From assembly GCA_004802705.1 (NCBI GenBank), contig SGPL01000076.1, positions 22,168 to 86,167 on the forward strand: 64,000 bases of DNA, in the 5' to 3' direction. The stretch is from Bondarzewia mesenterica (lineage: Eukaryota > Basidiomycota > Agaricomycetes > Russulales > Bondarzewiaceae). This document shows positions 33,877 to 43,937 of this stretch, piece after piece. Under the pieces are notes generated by a model, which did not search any database, was not told the DNA's origin, and saw only the letters and a program-made list of their open reading frames with translations. Position numbers and translations under genes: made by a program. Within the stretch, counting starts at the first letter, position 1. Each line of letters starts with the position of its first letter.

Positions 33877-36774
33877 ATGCCGAAAGCGTCTAGCAGCACC
33901 TCTAGTAGGCCCTCGCTGCGCAGAAACCAGGTGACGCTCTTCATGCTCGGAGTGCATGGTATGCTGTCCTAATTTGGTATAATCAGGCGTGTCTCTCTTG
34001 CCGCAAACGCAAGCTGGTGAGTGCATGAACTGCTTGTATGTGGTGGAAATGGTGTTAACTTGGACACAGAAATGTGATGCAGCGCGCCCACATTGTGGGA
34101 CATGCGTGAAGTGCGTATTTTGTCTCAAACCACCGGCTTATTCGTAACATCAATGTTTCTCTGCAGACAATGGCAGGCCGTTGTCAGCGTTCCGCCTCCT
34201 CCTGGCTATGCGTGCGTGTTATACGTATACGAGAGTATTCCTCTTCTCATGTAGCCTCCGTTCAGGCATCCCACTGAGCCGCAATGCTCGTATGATCCTG
34301 TTGAGGGCTTGCCTTTGGCTCCAGACGTAGATCCTTTGGACAAGATCAAGGATCTGGAGGATCAAATTAGTATGTCTCGTTCTTTCTCATTCTGTTCCAA
34401 TCTCATTTACTTCTCGCTCGACAGCTCAATTACGGAAGAAGTTGAAGAGTAGTAGGAAAAGTTCCTCCCCATCGCGTTCCGCCTCCCCACATCACCTCTC
34501 TCCCCCAACGGACCGTTCTCGAGCATATTCATCAGCTTCACCGCCTATGAAAGTCTCGACCAGTGCCTATTCTCCAGATTATGATCGAGCTTCTAACGGC
34601 GCTGGCATCGCATTACCGCAGGCATCCCTAGATCTGACCAGGATGTCCTTAGACCGCATAGTACACAGTGAAAGTCCTGAACTTCGTTCTATAGGCTCAT
34701 TTCCGACCAGGCGTCCGGATACAATGAAAGGCTTGCTTCACTCAGGCTGGAATCCTGATCTACCAGACCCCGCCGTCCTTGAGCACTGGTTTGTCTCTTC
34801 CCAGTAATCCGGTCATCTTTTCTGATTTGGAGACTTTATTATAGTGTTGAGGTCTTCTTCAGGTCTGATCCTTGTGGTTCTCGAGTTTTGCACCGCCCAT
34901 CATTTATGGCCTCCTTGCGCTTGCCGCCCACGAACCCAGGATTTCCTCATCCAGCCATTTTGCATGCCATAGTAAGCCCTGTTCTATCACCTGATGCTGT
35001 AATTGATACCCTGATTGTTATCACAGTGCGCTTCAGCTTCTCGATGGGCATCTCAAAAGATCATGACTTTGCCGGACGGTTCACGCAGAGACCGTTTTGC
35101 TGAATATCATTCGGGAAAGACGAGGCAGTACATCGATCGTACGATGGCAAGTGGCGATGACATTTTCCCTGTCATGCAAGCCTGTGTTCTCTTGTCATGG
35201 TATTTTTACGCGGAGGGGCGCTGGGTTGAGGTATGGATCTTCGCCGGCTTCCAGACGCGCGTCGCAGTGCCGCTTCGGCTCAATTACCCCGGAACGTATG
35301 CTACTCACAACAGTGGTTCGCCAGGGGCGTACTTAGCTCCGCCGAGGGATCAACAAGACTTAGAGCTGCGCCGTCGGACATGGTGGATGACTATTCTGTT
35401 TGACCGCATTGTATCCGTCGGCGGATGGGTGCATGGCGTGGATGAGCGGGATATTGGGACCGAGCTCCCCCTTAGAGGCATTGATTTTGAGACGAATGTG
35501 AGCCACACTTATAGACGGTCTTTATCTACATTGACTCACAGCAATGTTGACTCGTCTTTCACAGCAAATTGTGCCAGATAATCCCCAAAGCTTGATGACA
35601 CCTAATGTGTTTACGGAGCACCCTTCGCAGTACACCGACTCGTTCCTGCTCTTGATCAAAAGCTTGATGCTCTTCGGCAGGGTTACCGACTTTAACGTGC
35701 GAACAAATTTGCGCACGCCCACAGCCCTCAGCAAAGCACAGAATCCGTTCAGGCTGCCAGGCTTTGAAGAGCTCGACAGACTCACATGCGTCGACTTTTT
35801 GGCCAACATCCCGCAGAGGTACAAGAACAGCCTTGGGGAAATGGACACGCTGTACGGCGGAGGGGGTCTAGACACTGATCTTTATATGGTTCATCTGGTG
35901 CCTCACGCGTGAGTACATGCTTCGTCACAAATCCCGATCAGTGAGGAGCTCAAGGGAGCTCATGCCGGATTACAGAGCTGCAATCACTTTGCACAATCTG
36001 TATATTGACTTCGCAGATACGCAGTGTCTGTCGACGACGCGCTGTATCACCGCTGCTCGCGCCATCTTGACACAGCACTATGCGCTGACGTCCACTTCAT
36101 TTGACATCACATGGCTTCACCCTTTCGCCACGGTGGGTTCATCCTGAGTCAATCCTGCCGCAGCTTCATGTTCAGGCTTTGCTCTAGATATGCTGGTACT
36201 TGGCAGCTGTTGTGCTAATTCAAATGTGCAAGCATTTCATTGAGATCGGGGATACCGACAGAGAGTATGCTATTTGGGGGGAGATCAACGTTTTAAGGTT
36301 ACTTTGAGTCCTTTCTATCTCCTTGTTCACTAACCCTATAAATCGTTTAGGTTTGCCATGACGGAATATGGCAAGCGTTCGCCTATAGGCAGTGAGTTTC
36401 CCAGCGCTCCGCATTCGACCGCCGTTTTTCTGACGTCCTGTCCAGCTCGGCAAGAAAAGCTTCTGCAAGGCTTGATGACTGAAATTGTACGTATGACAAC
36501 ACAACAACAGCCACTCGAAGTCGGCATTCCTCTCTACCCCTTTTCGCACGCCGGAGTCTTCAACAAGACGGCAGGAGATGTGGGGGACGAGCTTGTTCCA
36601 TCACACGTGGCGCCGCTGCCTGTGAGCCCGTCGTTTGAGGACGAGATGTCCACTCCGGCGATTCATGGTCCCCCTCCACCTCCGACTCCTCTGGCGATGA
36701 TTCCCCCAGTATCTGAGACTAACCTTTGGATGATGAACGGAATGGATATGTCGCAGGGGCCGTATGCTCGTTGA
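33877..36774 (+). CDS. Zn2Cys6 transcription factor with fungal_trans domain (copy 2)
   Basis: This is a nuclear regulator paralogous to the gene at 25651. ATG 33877 begins a Ser-rich tail ('KASSSTSSRPSLRRNQ'). The zinc cluster is made of 'ACLSCRKRKL' (30 nt exon), 'KCDAARPHCGTCVK' and, after a 23-residue loop, 'PTEPQCSYDP'. A coiled coil follows ('LDKIKDLEDQITQLRKKLK'), then a Ser/Pro linker. The fungal_trans domain has 'CVEVFFRSDP', 'HRPSFMASLRLPPTNPGFPH', 'RRRTWWMTILFDRIVS' and 'TEHPSQYTDSFLLLIKSLML'. The C-terminus is Pro-rich and ends 'MDMSQGPYAR'. Intron positions in the zinc cluster match copy 1 except that the KCDA exon is uninterrupted here. The regulated genes are unknown. Confidence 0.86.
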
Positions 36775-37015
36775 ACCGCTGTGAAGTGTAATCCATATTA
36801 CCCTCCGTTTGCTTTCCGACTTTAAATTTGTGATTGATTGGATATTTCTGTAGCATTGTATCATGTACTGGATGATCTTTCTAGACACGGTTTCCCTTCG
36901 TTGTGACTACTTCTGCATTCCTTATAGTACGCGTATGAGCTGATGCTTTTCTTTGTTACTTACATGTATGTTGTACAATTGGTTCGCGCGTCAATAGAGA
37001 TATGTGTCAGAACAT

Positions 37016-37969
37016 TCATCTAGACCAAGGGGAAGATGAGGGTTTGTCTGCTTTTCTTCGTTCGGCTTCCAACAATGCGTCAAACTTGGCCTGTTCTGCA
37101 GCGCGGTCGTCCATGTCCGAAGTGGGACTTCGCGATCCCGCGTCGTCGGCGGATTGTGGAGCAACTGGGAGACGTGAGCGTTCTTGATTCTGCCGCAATT
37201 CGTCCCAGGTCGAGCGCGGTCCGTTGCGCGCGTTAACGGCGCGTATTTCCCCCCAGCGGCCTGTCCGGGAAGGATCAACAGGGCTTTGCGCTGGCTTTGG
37301 GGCTGCAAGGAAGATACCTTCAGCAGGTGACACAGCATCAGTGTATAAGAGACTTGCCGGGGGCGGCGGGGGCGGAGGTAGGCGTTTCGCGACTGTCATC
37401 GAACGCTTCATTCCAATCGTGCTGTGCGCGATCTGTATCTTGTCCTTCCTGCTCCGCGGTCCGGCTCGGTGCTCCCACCGGAAGACCGAGTGGACGCTGA
37501 CCGCCCGTGCGGATGTTGACATTCTCCAAGGCACGGAAAAAGCCAGAGCGGTTATCGAGAGAGCCTACAAAGTCCCTGTGGGCTTCTGCGATGCGAACTT
37601 GACCGTAGAGGACGCCGATGACGGAGGCTATTGCGCCCGAGGAGCTCATGCGGGTGATGGACATGGGAGGGCGCCTGAAGAATTGGCCATAGGCAAGCAC
37701 ACTGGTTGCGCCAAGCATACCGAAGAGGACCTAAGAGCAACGTGTGTTCTGCGATCAAGGATTGAGGGCATGTGGGTAAGGGCAAGACTAACGGGCATAT
37801 AACGGCTCTTGTGTGAAGGGTAGAAGGTGGCGGCGGCGTCAAAGTCGTGCTGGGTGATCGTGCCATTCTCGAGCTCTGGACGAAGGAGCTCTTCTGCTCT
37901 GGCGCGGGAGGTGAAGGTTTCTCTGAACCAAGGGATAGGGTATACGGCTTGTGCAGGCTGAGGAGGCAT
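37016..37969 (-). CDS. Conserved fungal protein with two membrane helices, unknown function
   Basis: I do not recognise a named family. ATG 37969 gives 'PPQPAQAVYPIPWFRETFTS', then a helical part with 'RAEELLRPELENGTITQHDF'. After the first intron come two hydrophobic segments ('VLFGMLGATSVLAYGQFF' and 'GAIASVIGVLYGQV'). The remainder is soluble, Pro/Arg-rich and charged, with 'GRWGEIRAVNARNGPRSTWD' and the end 'SSPWSR'. The second join is best made by a 55 nt GC-AG intron (37303-37357), which links '..APAAP' to 'APKPAQSPVD' in frame. A short hairpin membrane protein with a soluble tail would fit an organelle assembly or scaffold protein, but this is only a guess. Confidence 0.7.
37303..37357 (-). 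other. GC-AG intron
   Basis: On the minus strand the donor is CCCCCG followed by GCAAGT and the acceptor is CCTTGCAG. The 55 nt length is typical here. Without this intron the upstream frame hits a stop at 37338 while the downstream frame stays open. Confidence 0.7.
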
Positions 37970-38210
37970 TGGAACAGGCACGGTGTGACATAACGCGTCA
38001 ACGGGATACTGTAATAACCTGTAATAGCAATATCGTCACGTCACGGTGGTTATTAAATAGGGCTTACTTGGGGAGCGTCTCCGGCGTCAAAGCTCCTTGC
38101 GGCCGTCGGCGGCGCCCAGCTTGCAACCAGGACAGCAGCAAACCCGTCTCCCCTCGCCTTTCGATCCTTACAAAAGCCCTCAGTGCATCGTCAACCATTC
38201 ATTCTGTCTC

Positions 38211-41200
38211 ATGAACGCTGGTCTCGTCTTCGGTACCCACGACAAAGCCTTGCCGAACCCCGGCGCGAACAAGCTCCCACCGCCTCCGCCCGACGACCAA
38301 TTCTCTTCCTCCTACGCGCCCCCGCAGCCTCCTCCAAAATTCAATTTTGATTCAGAGCAGAGTTCTTCTCCAGCCGGTCTTCGTCCGCAGTTCATCGATA
38401 CCTCTTTCTCTGCAGACTCGCTTACTCCCGGTATGTTTCGTGGCCGACTGCATGTATGCGTGTATAAGCAACTCATTGTCTGCACCCGGCTTGCCAGGAC
38501 CGAATCATGCTCTTCCACCAACCCCTACGAGCCCCGCAAGCTCCATATCCTCCGCAGATGGACGCGTCAAGAAATCTAATCCCCTGATCGACCTCATTGA
38601 GACCGAGAAAACATACGTTGACCAACTAACGGGTGTCATCCGAGTGCGTAGTATACTTTACGACACCGCGAGCATACTCACACATAATCTCAATAGAAAG
38701 TAGCTTCAGCATGGTCGCGATCAAACCTCCCTCCACCAGAGCTCGACCTCATGTTCCGGAGCCTGGAGAGCGTATACAAGGCCAACCGTTCATTGCTCGG
38801 GGTAAGTTCGTTGACTCTAGACGTTATTACATAGCTGATCCATGGGCAGCGGCTGAAAGAAATCGGTACAAACCCGTCAAACCCCAAGGCGCTCGGAGAC
38901 CTTCTCATGCGATGGGTCAGCATCGACACTTGACTGCTGCCCACTGACCTTCGCTGATATTGAATCCAGATTGACGACCTTGAGGCACCGTACAACAGTT
39001 ATTGTGAAAGATTTTGTACTGGTTTCGACAATTGGGAACCCGTGCAGTCCAATTCGCGACTACCTACCATGCTCGCATCCTTTTCCGCAACCAATCCCTT
39101 GCCTGTACCCGCAGGCGGGCCTGCGCATCCGTCTGCACCCCCACTATGGACACTGGATGAGCTCTTCCTTCTCCCCAAAGGCAGGATAAAGTATTACAAA
39201 AAGCTTTATGGGAGATTGCTCAAGGGCACTCAACCGGGGCGCAAGGATTACAAGCTTTTAATGGGTGCTGCAGAGAAGCTCGACAGACTTCTGGCAACCA
39301 TTGAAGTACGAGCGAGCGTTCGTGTCGATCAATTATCGTCGGAGGCGACACTACAACAACCGGAGGACGAAGTGGTCATTGACTTTCGTAGCCAGATCAA
39401 CGGTTTGACCGTGCCAACCATGTCCGTCCCTGATCCTGGTTCGGCTCCTGGGAGCGATATCAGCTCTCCACGCGGCTCTAGTCACTCCAGCGGGTATGGT
39501 GCTGTTGATCGTCAATGTGTACTGACGTAGACTAATGATTCCCTTGTAGCGCACGGTCTTCGGGAGGCACTGGTCAAACCTCCATCGATCGTGGACCTCT
39601 GCTCATACCCCTTTCTGACTTGGAACGACGTCTCTCAACAGATCAATGCTTAGACATCTTCACAATGAAGCCGAAGGTACACGCATCGTCTCTTTTGTCA
39701 ATGAACGGAATTGCTGAATCCTCGGTAACAGCAAGTCCGCCTCCAAATTTTTCCGCCCAACCTTTCTTTCAAGCGAGAAATGCGCGTAGCAGCGGACGTC
39801 TTTATCCGGTTGACGCCGAGATCGACAGGTGTCGAGGTGACCCATCCTCGGGGCAGGATCTTCATTCTGTCGGACTTGTTCCTCTCTTCGGAGCGGATGC
39901 TGCCGGAGGAACAGGCCTCCAGCGGATCGGAGGCGGACATGTGGCTCTTATTTCCTCCGCTGGCCGGAAAGTTTTTGAGGGTTGCGGATGTTGAAGGACA
40001 AGGTCAGTGACATCAAAATATTCCGAAATAGAATGATAGCATACTTAATGTGAATAATGCGCATAGATAATGTGTTGCAGGTCACCATCTTGAAGAAAGA
40101 AAAACTTATTTTAGAGTTTGATTCTAAGCAGATGCGCGACCGCGTTCGGACAGAGTTCGCAGAGTGCATTGAATTCGCCACAGCCAGTAGGTTTATTTCT
40201 GAACATCGTCAAACACTTACTTAATTCCGTCTCTTCACAGTTGCGGCATCCAGCAAACAACCGGTCCCGCCCATGCCTGCGCTCAACGGATTGCCCAAGT
40301 CTCCATCAGCACCTTTGAATATGGAACGCAGCGGTCCACCTTCATCACACTCGGTTCCCGATCTCCACACATCTTCCCCAGGAGGCAGTAGTAGAAGCCC
40401 CCCGCCGAATAGGGCATCCTCTCCTAGTGGTGGTCTGATCACGAATGCGTTTAACGGCAGAGAATCTTCACACCGCAGCTCTGGCACTCCGTCGCGCAGC
40501 AGTTCTGGTAGTGGTCCAGTGCCGTCCCAATCAATCATGGAGGGTGTCTCTCGATTGATGCTTTCTCCCGAGCCACAGATGCAGCAAGGTGCCCAGCGAC
40601 AGCCTTCGCTTCATGATCAAACATCTGGTCCCATGCGACCTATGCGAACTTCTTCACAAGCCCAAACAATTGCTGCTCCAGCACCAGTACAGGGTCGACC
40701 GTTTTCTCCTGGAGAGTTTTCAAACCCGACGTCTTACGCTCCTGGTCAAAAAACAATACCTGGCCCGGGACCGGGGTCGTTTGGTCCTGGTCAGGTAATG
40801 CCTGGTGGGCCGTCATCCTTGGCTCCGGGACAAATCATTGCACCACCCCGAGGTGCGAGTGCGGGCCCAATGGGTCGGCCGTTCCAACCTCCACCTCCTG
40901 GTCAGGCTCGGCCGCCTTTCAACCGCCAACAATCGAACCCTCAGGGCATGCCCGGCAACGGTATATATGCGCCACAACCGCCATATGCCACTCCCGCCGG
41001 TCGCGCGCCCTCCGATCCCTCTTTCCAAGGCGGTTTCCGTATAAGCCCTTCCGGAAACATGGGACCTCCGAATCCGCCCTATGCCTCTGTCCCAGGACGC
41101 GCACCTTCGGATCCTTCATTCCAGGGCGGACTCCGCAAGACTTCCTCCTCATACTCTCTGGCATCACAGTATGATAGCCGTACATTTTCGGCTGCCAGCG

Positions 41201-41739
41201 CTCCGCCCATGCCTCCGCATCAGCCCGGCGGCTTCTCGCGCAATGATTCGTTCTCGTCGTTACAAGCGACGGGACCACCGCTCCTCCCCTCCGCGCAGAT
41301 GTCGTCGCGTTCAATATCAATGGCGAGTGGTTCACTCGACGATTTGAGTCCGCCAAACTCCCCAACGCAGGAGACGCAGCCCCAGGGCCCGATCGTCATG
41401 ACGGTCTCGGCGCAAATGAAGTGCAAGATTTTCCTCAAGCAGCACCATGCCCAGTGGAAATCGCTCGGGGCGGCCAAGCTCAAGCTCTATCGTCAGGAGC
41501 CGACGAACGTGAAGCAGCTCGTCGTCGAGGCGGATGATAAGCGCTCTTCAGTGCTGATCTCGACGATCGTGTTAACGGACGGCGTCGAGCGCGTTGGTAA
41601 GACGGGCGTCGCGATTGAATTGAGCGACGAAGGCGCGCGGACAGGGATTGTGTATATGATCCAGTTGAGGAACGAGAAGAGCGCTGGGGGTTTGTTCGAG
41701 AGTTTGCTTGCGGGGTCGGACCGGGGACAGGTATTGTAG
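38211..41739 (+). CDS. RhoGEF (DH-domain) like protein with long disordered region
   Basis: This is a probable guanine-nucleotide exchange factor for a Rho GTPase, acting at growth sites. ATG 38211 starts a Pro/Ser-rich tail. The DH-like domain begins at about residue 95 with 'NPLIDLIETEKTYVDQLTGV' and continues 'LESVYKANRSLLG', 'GDLLMRWIDDLEAPYNSY' and 'LLPKGRIKYYKKLYGRLLKG'. A PH-like beta region follows ('RGRIFILSDLFLSSERM', 'VLQVTILKKEKLILEF'). About 370 residues rich in P, G, S and Q come next, with APGQ-type repeats. The end is a ~110-residue folded block ('MKCKIFLKQHHAQWKSLGAA', 'GIVYMIQLRNEKSAGGLFES') resembling a Ran-binding/PH-type fold. The stop is TAG at 41737. About seven introns occur before 40250 and the last exon is long. 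The Rac gene at 19427 is a possible partner, but no direct link is visible. Confidence 0.75.
40976..41140 (+). repeat. Internal duplication in the RhoGEF-like protein
   Basis: Two copies of a P-Y-A-x3-G-R-A-P-S-D-P-S-F-Q-G-G segment are coded about 97 nt apart (about 40980-41041 and 41077-41138). Third codon positions differ, so the duplication is not recent. Confidence 0.7.
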
Positions 41740-42102
41740 GCGTGTGGGCTGTCTCGGGATCGCTGGACTTAATAGTAGTTGGTTGATGTTAGACTCTTGC
41801 ACCTGGGTATACACATTCGCTCCCTCCCTCGCCATAATCATTGGGTTTCGCGTTAATTCTTAGTATTCCTCTGCTTGTTTCTTCATTTCATCTTGGCATC
41901 GCTTATTTTGTTCTCTTCTTCCGCTTTCTTTTTTTTACCCGTCACGTCGTGACTCACCGCTTATCTCCAGTAATCTTGCACACTTTTCATTATATATACA
42001 GCATACCATGACAGATTATGATACCACGTGTAGCGTGCGAGGTTAATCAAGCCATATACATACGCAAGCAGGTGCTGGGCGCTGAGCAGTGGCGAGAACG
42101 AG
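41740..42102. other. Convergent 3' region
   Basis: This is 363 nt between two converging genes, T-rich around 41860-41940. It should hold both 3' UTRs; no gene is seen. Confidence 0.5.
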
Positions 42103-43937
42103 CTACGAGGGAGTCCTCCACACCAGTTCCGCAGCGAGGGATACATGGTCGCTGGCCGAGGTTCCTTTTCTGGGGAGGCCGGGGTCGAGGTCCGACGTCC
42201 TGTGTGGTTTGAGGAGGCTCAATACTGATGACGTTTGGTTGGGAGGGTCAATAACGAAAATGTAGTCTGTCAATTGGAAGAATCAGTGACGTTGTCAGGA
42301 AACCCGTAAATTAATTTTGATTTTACCTAGCACCGTCTTCCAATAATGCGTGTAGCAGGTCCACTCGGGCTCAAAATAGCCCAGACGATTCGCGGGGATC
42401 TCCAGACGTTGGCCGCATCTCTCGATCGAGGGATGCGTCGAGCTCGCCAAGATCCTTTGCCCCTCGTCGTACGCGCTCCGGGGACGCACGGACGTAGCGA
42501 ACAGTTCTGTCAACTCATCTGAGCTAAGGAGGCCGTCCGCAACTCCCGCGGCCCGCGCGTTCTGTATGGTCCGATCGGGATTGGGATCGTCGCCCTCTTC
42601 GTCATCGCCGGCGGATTTCGGGGCCGTGACGGGCACAGTGGGGTCGACGGAGACGTGGACGACGCCGGAGTCGATGAGGCGTGACTGCTGTGAGGATAAG
42701 AGGGGATCGCCAACAAGGAGGGAATAGCCCGGATCGTTCGGGGAGAAGTTGAAGTCTGGTGAACAGGTTGAGGTGAGCCAATGGCGAGAAGACGGGGGTG
42801 CGTACCGCCGGCGAGGATGCAGGGCCAGTTGGATAATTTATTGGAATCACGAAATTTGAGGACTTCACGAAGGAGAATGCCTGTTTGTCTGGAAGAGAAT
42901 GTGAGAGATCCTGCACCGTTGAGATGAGATGAGAGCTAGATTACCTTGCTCGCTCATACGTATATCTGGTCGATATCCTTAGTTAAAGCAAATTCTGTCT
43001 CACAATGAATTTCGTACGATGGATGCCAGAATAGATGCGTCGTCGCGACGATCACCCCACTATCCGCCGTGCCCTCTCTTCTTAAAGCTACGAGGTTGGC
43101 GATGTTCTTGGTCCGATGGGTGAGTCCTTTGCGGGTATGCTCGGCGCCTTCCTCCCGCACGTCTATGTCATCGTAACGGACGACCTTGGTATCTACTTTT
43201 GAAAAGATGCTTGAGCGGTATGCTATGAGACAGCCGTGCTTCTTCCTCGGGCCTGCAGCATAGACGTGCTGGTAGCCCCTGCTTTCTATGACCGGCAAGA
43301 GTTTTTCTAAACGATCCACTTCCTGGTGCCGAAATATACACAATGAAGGATTATTGAAGGGAAATTAATCAAAGGACTCACCTGAAGACAGAGAATGTCG
43401 GCATCGGAAGAGAGTAGCTCTCGATACACCATGTGCTCTCGCTGTGCACCTTTCAAGCAATCGCTCGTCGGAAAGAGTTCGCGACCTTGACGCGCATTCT
43501 AACATTTCAGAATGAAGCAAGAATTCGGTATGACTCACGGACAAGACACTGAGCCAGGAGCTAAGGGCGATCCCCGTCATTGACAAATGTTGACGGTGGC
43601 AAAGTGAAGTACAAACGTTCCAAGTCATGAGTTTGATTCGCTCACNGTCCAAGCCGTCCTGCATCTCCCGCACTCTGATCCACGGACGAGGAACGATGTA
43701 TCCTCTCACATCGTCTTCCGTGGGCGTACTCGTGCCGCTGACCTCTGCTTCCTCCTTTTTCTTCCTGCGCGCTTCGCGGCGGGCAATTTGTTCGGGCGTA
43801 AGTTTGAAATCCTGCGANGGCATTCTGGTACGAAAGACTTGGGAATGTGTGAATCGATAAGAGGCTGTGGNAGTAGGGATTTGTGGGTTGAGCAAACGGG
43901 CCTGCAAGGCAATTGTACGGCAGGCTCGTAAGGNCAT
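42103..43937 (-). CDS. RNA exonuclease of the CCR4/NGL family
   Basis: This is an Mg-dependent EEP-fold nuclease; yeast Ngl2 trims 5.8S rRNA and Ngl1 is mitochondrial. The core starts 'KLTPEQIARREARRKKKEE', then 'WIRVREMQDGL'. Catalytic blocks follow: 'LMTWNLLAQCLVRR' (splicing at about 43610-43530), 'SSDADILCLQEVDRLEKLLP', 'HGCLIAYRSSIFS', 'ANLVALRREG', 'THLFWHPSY', 'CILAGDFNFSPND', 'WTCYTHYWKTVLDYIFVIDP' and 'SDHVSLAAEL'. The E of LQE, the D and N of GDFN and the H of SDH are all present. The stop is TAG at 42103-42105. I give the upstream ATG 43937 because it adds a 38-residue Arg-rich stretch without acidic residues; ATG 43823 starts at 'MPSQDFKL' and may be the main start. Several bases in the 5' part are unresolved. 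Confidence 0.82.
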
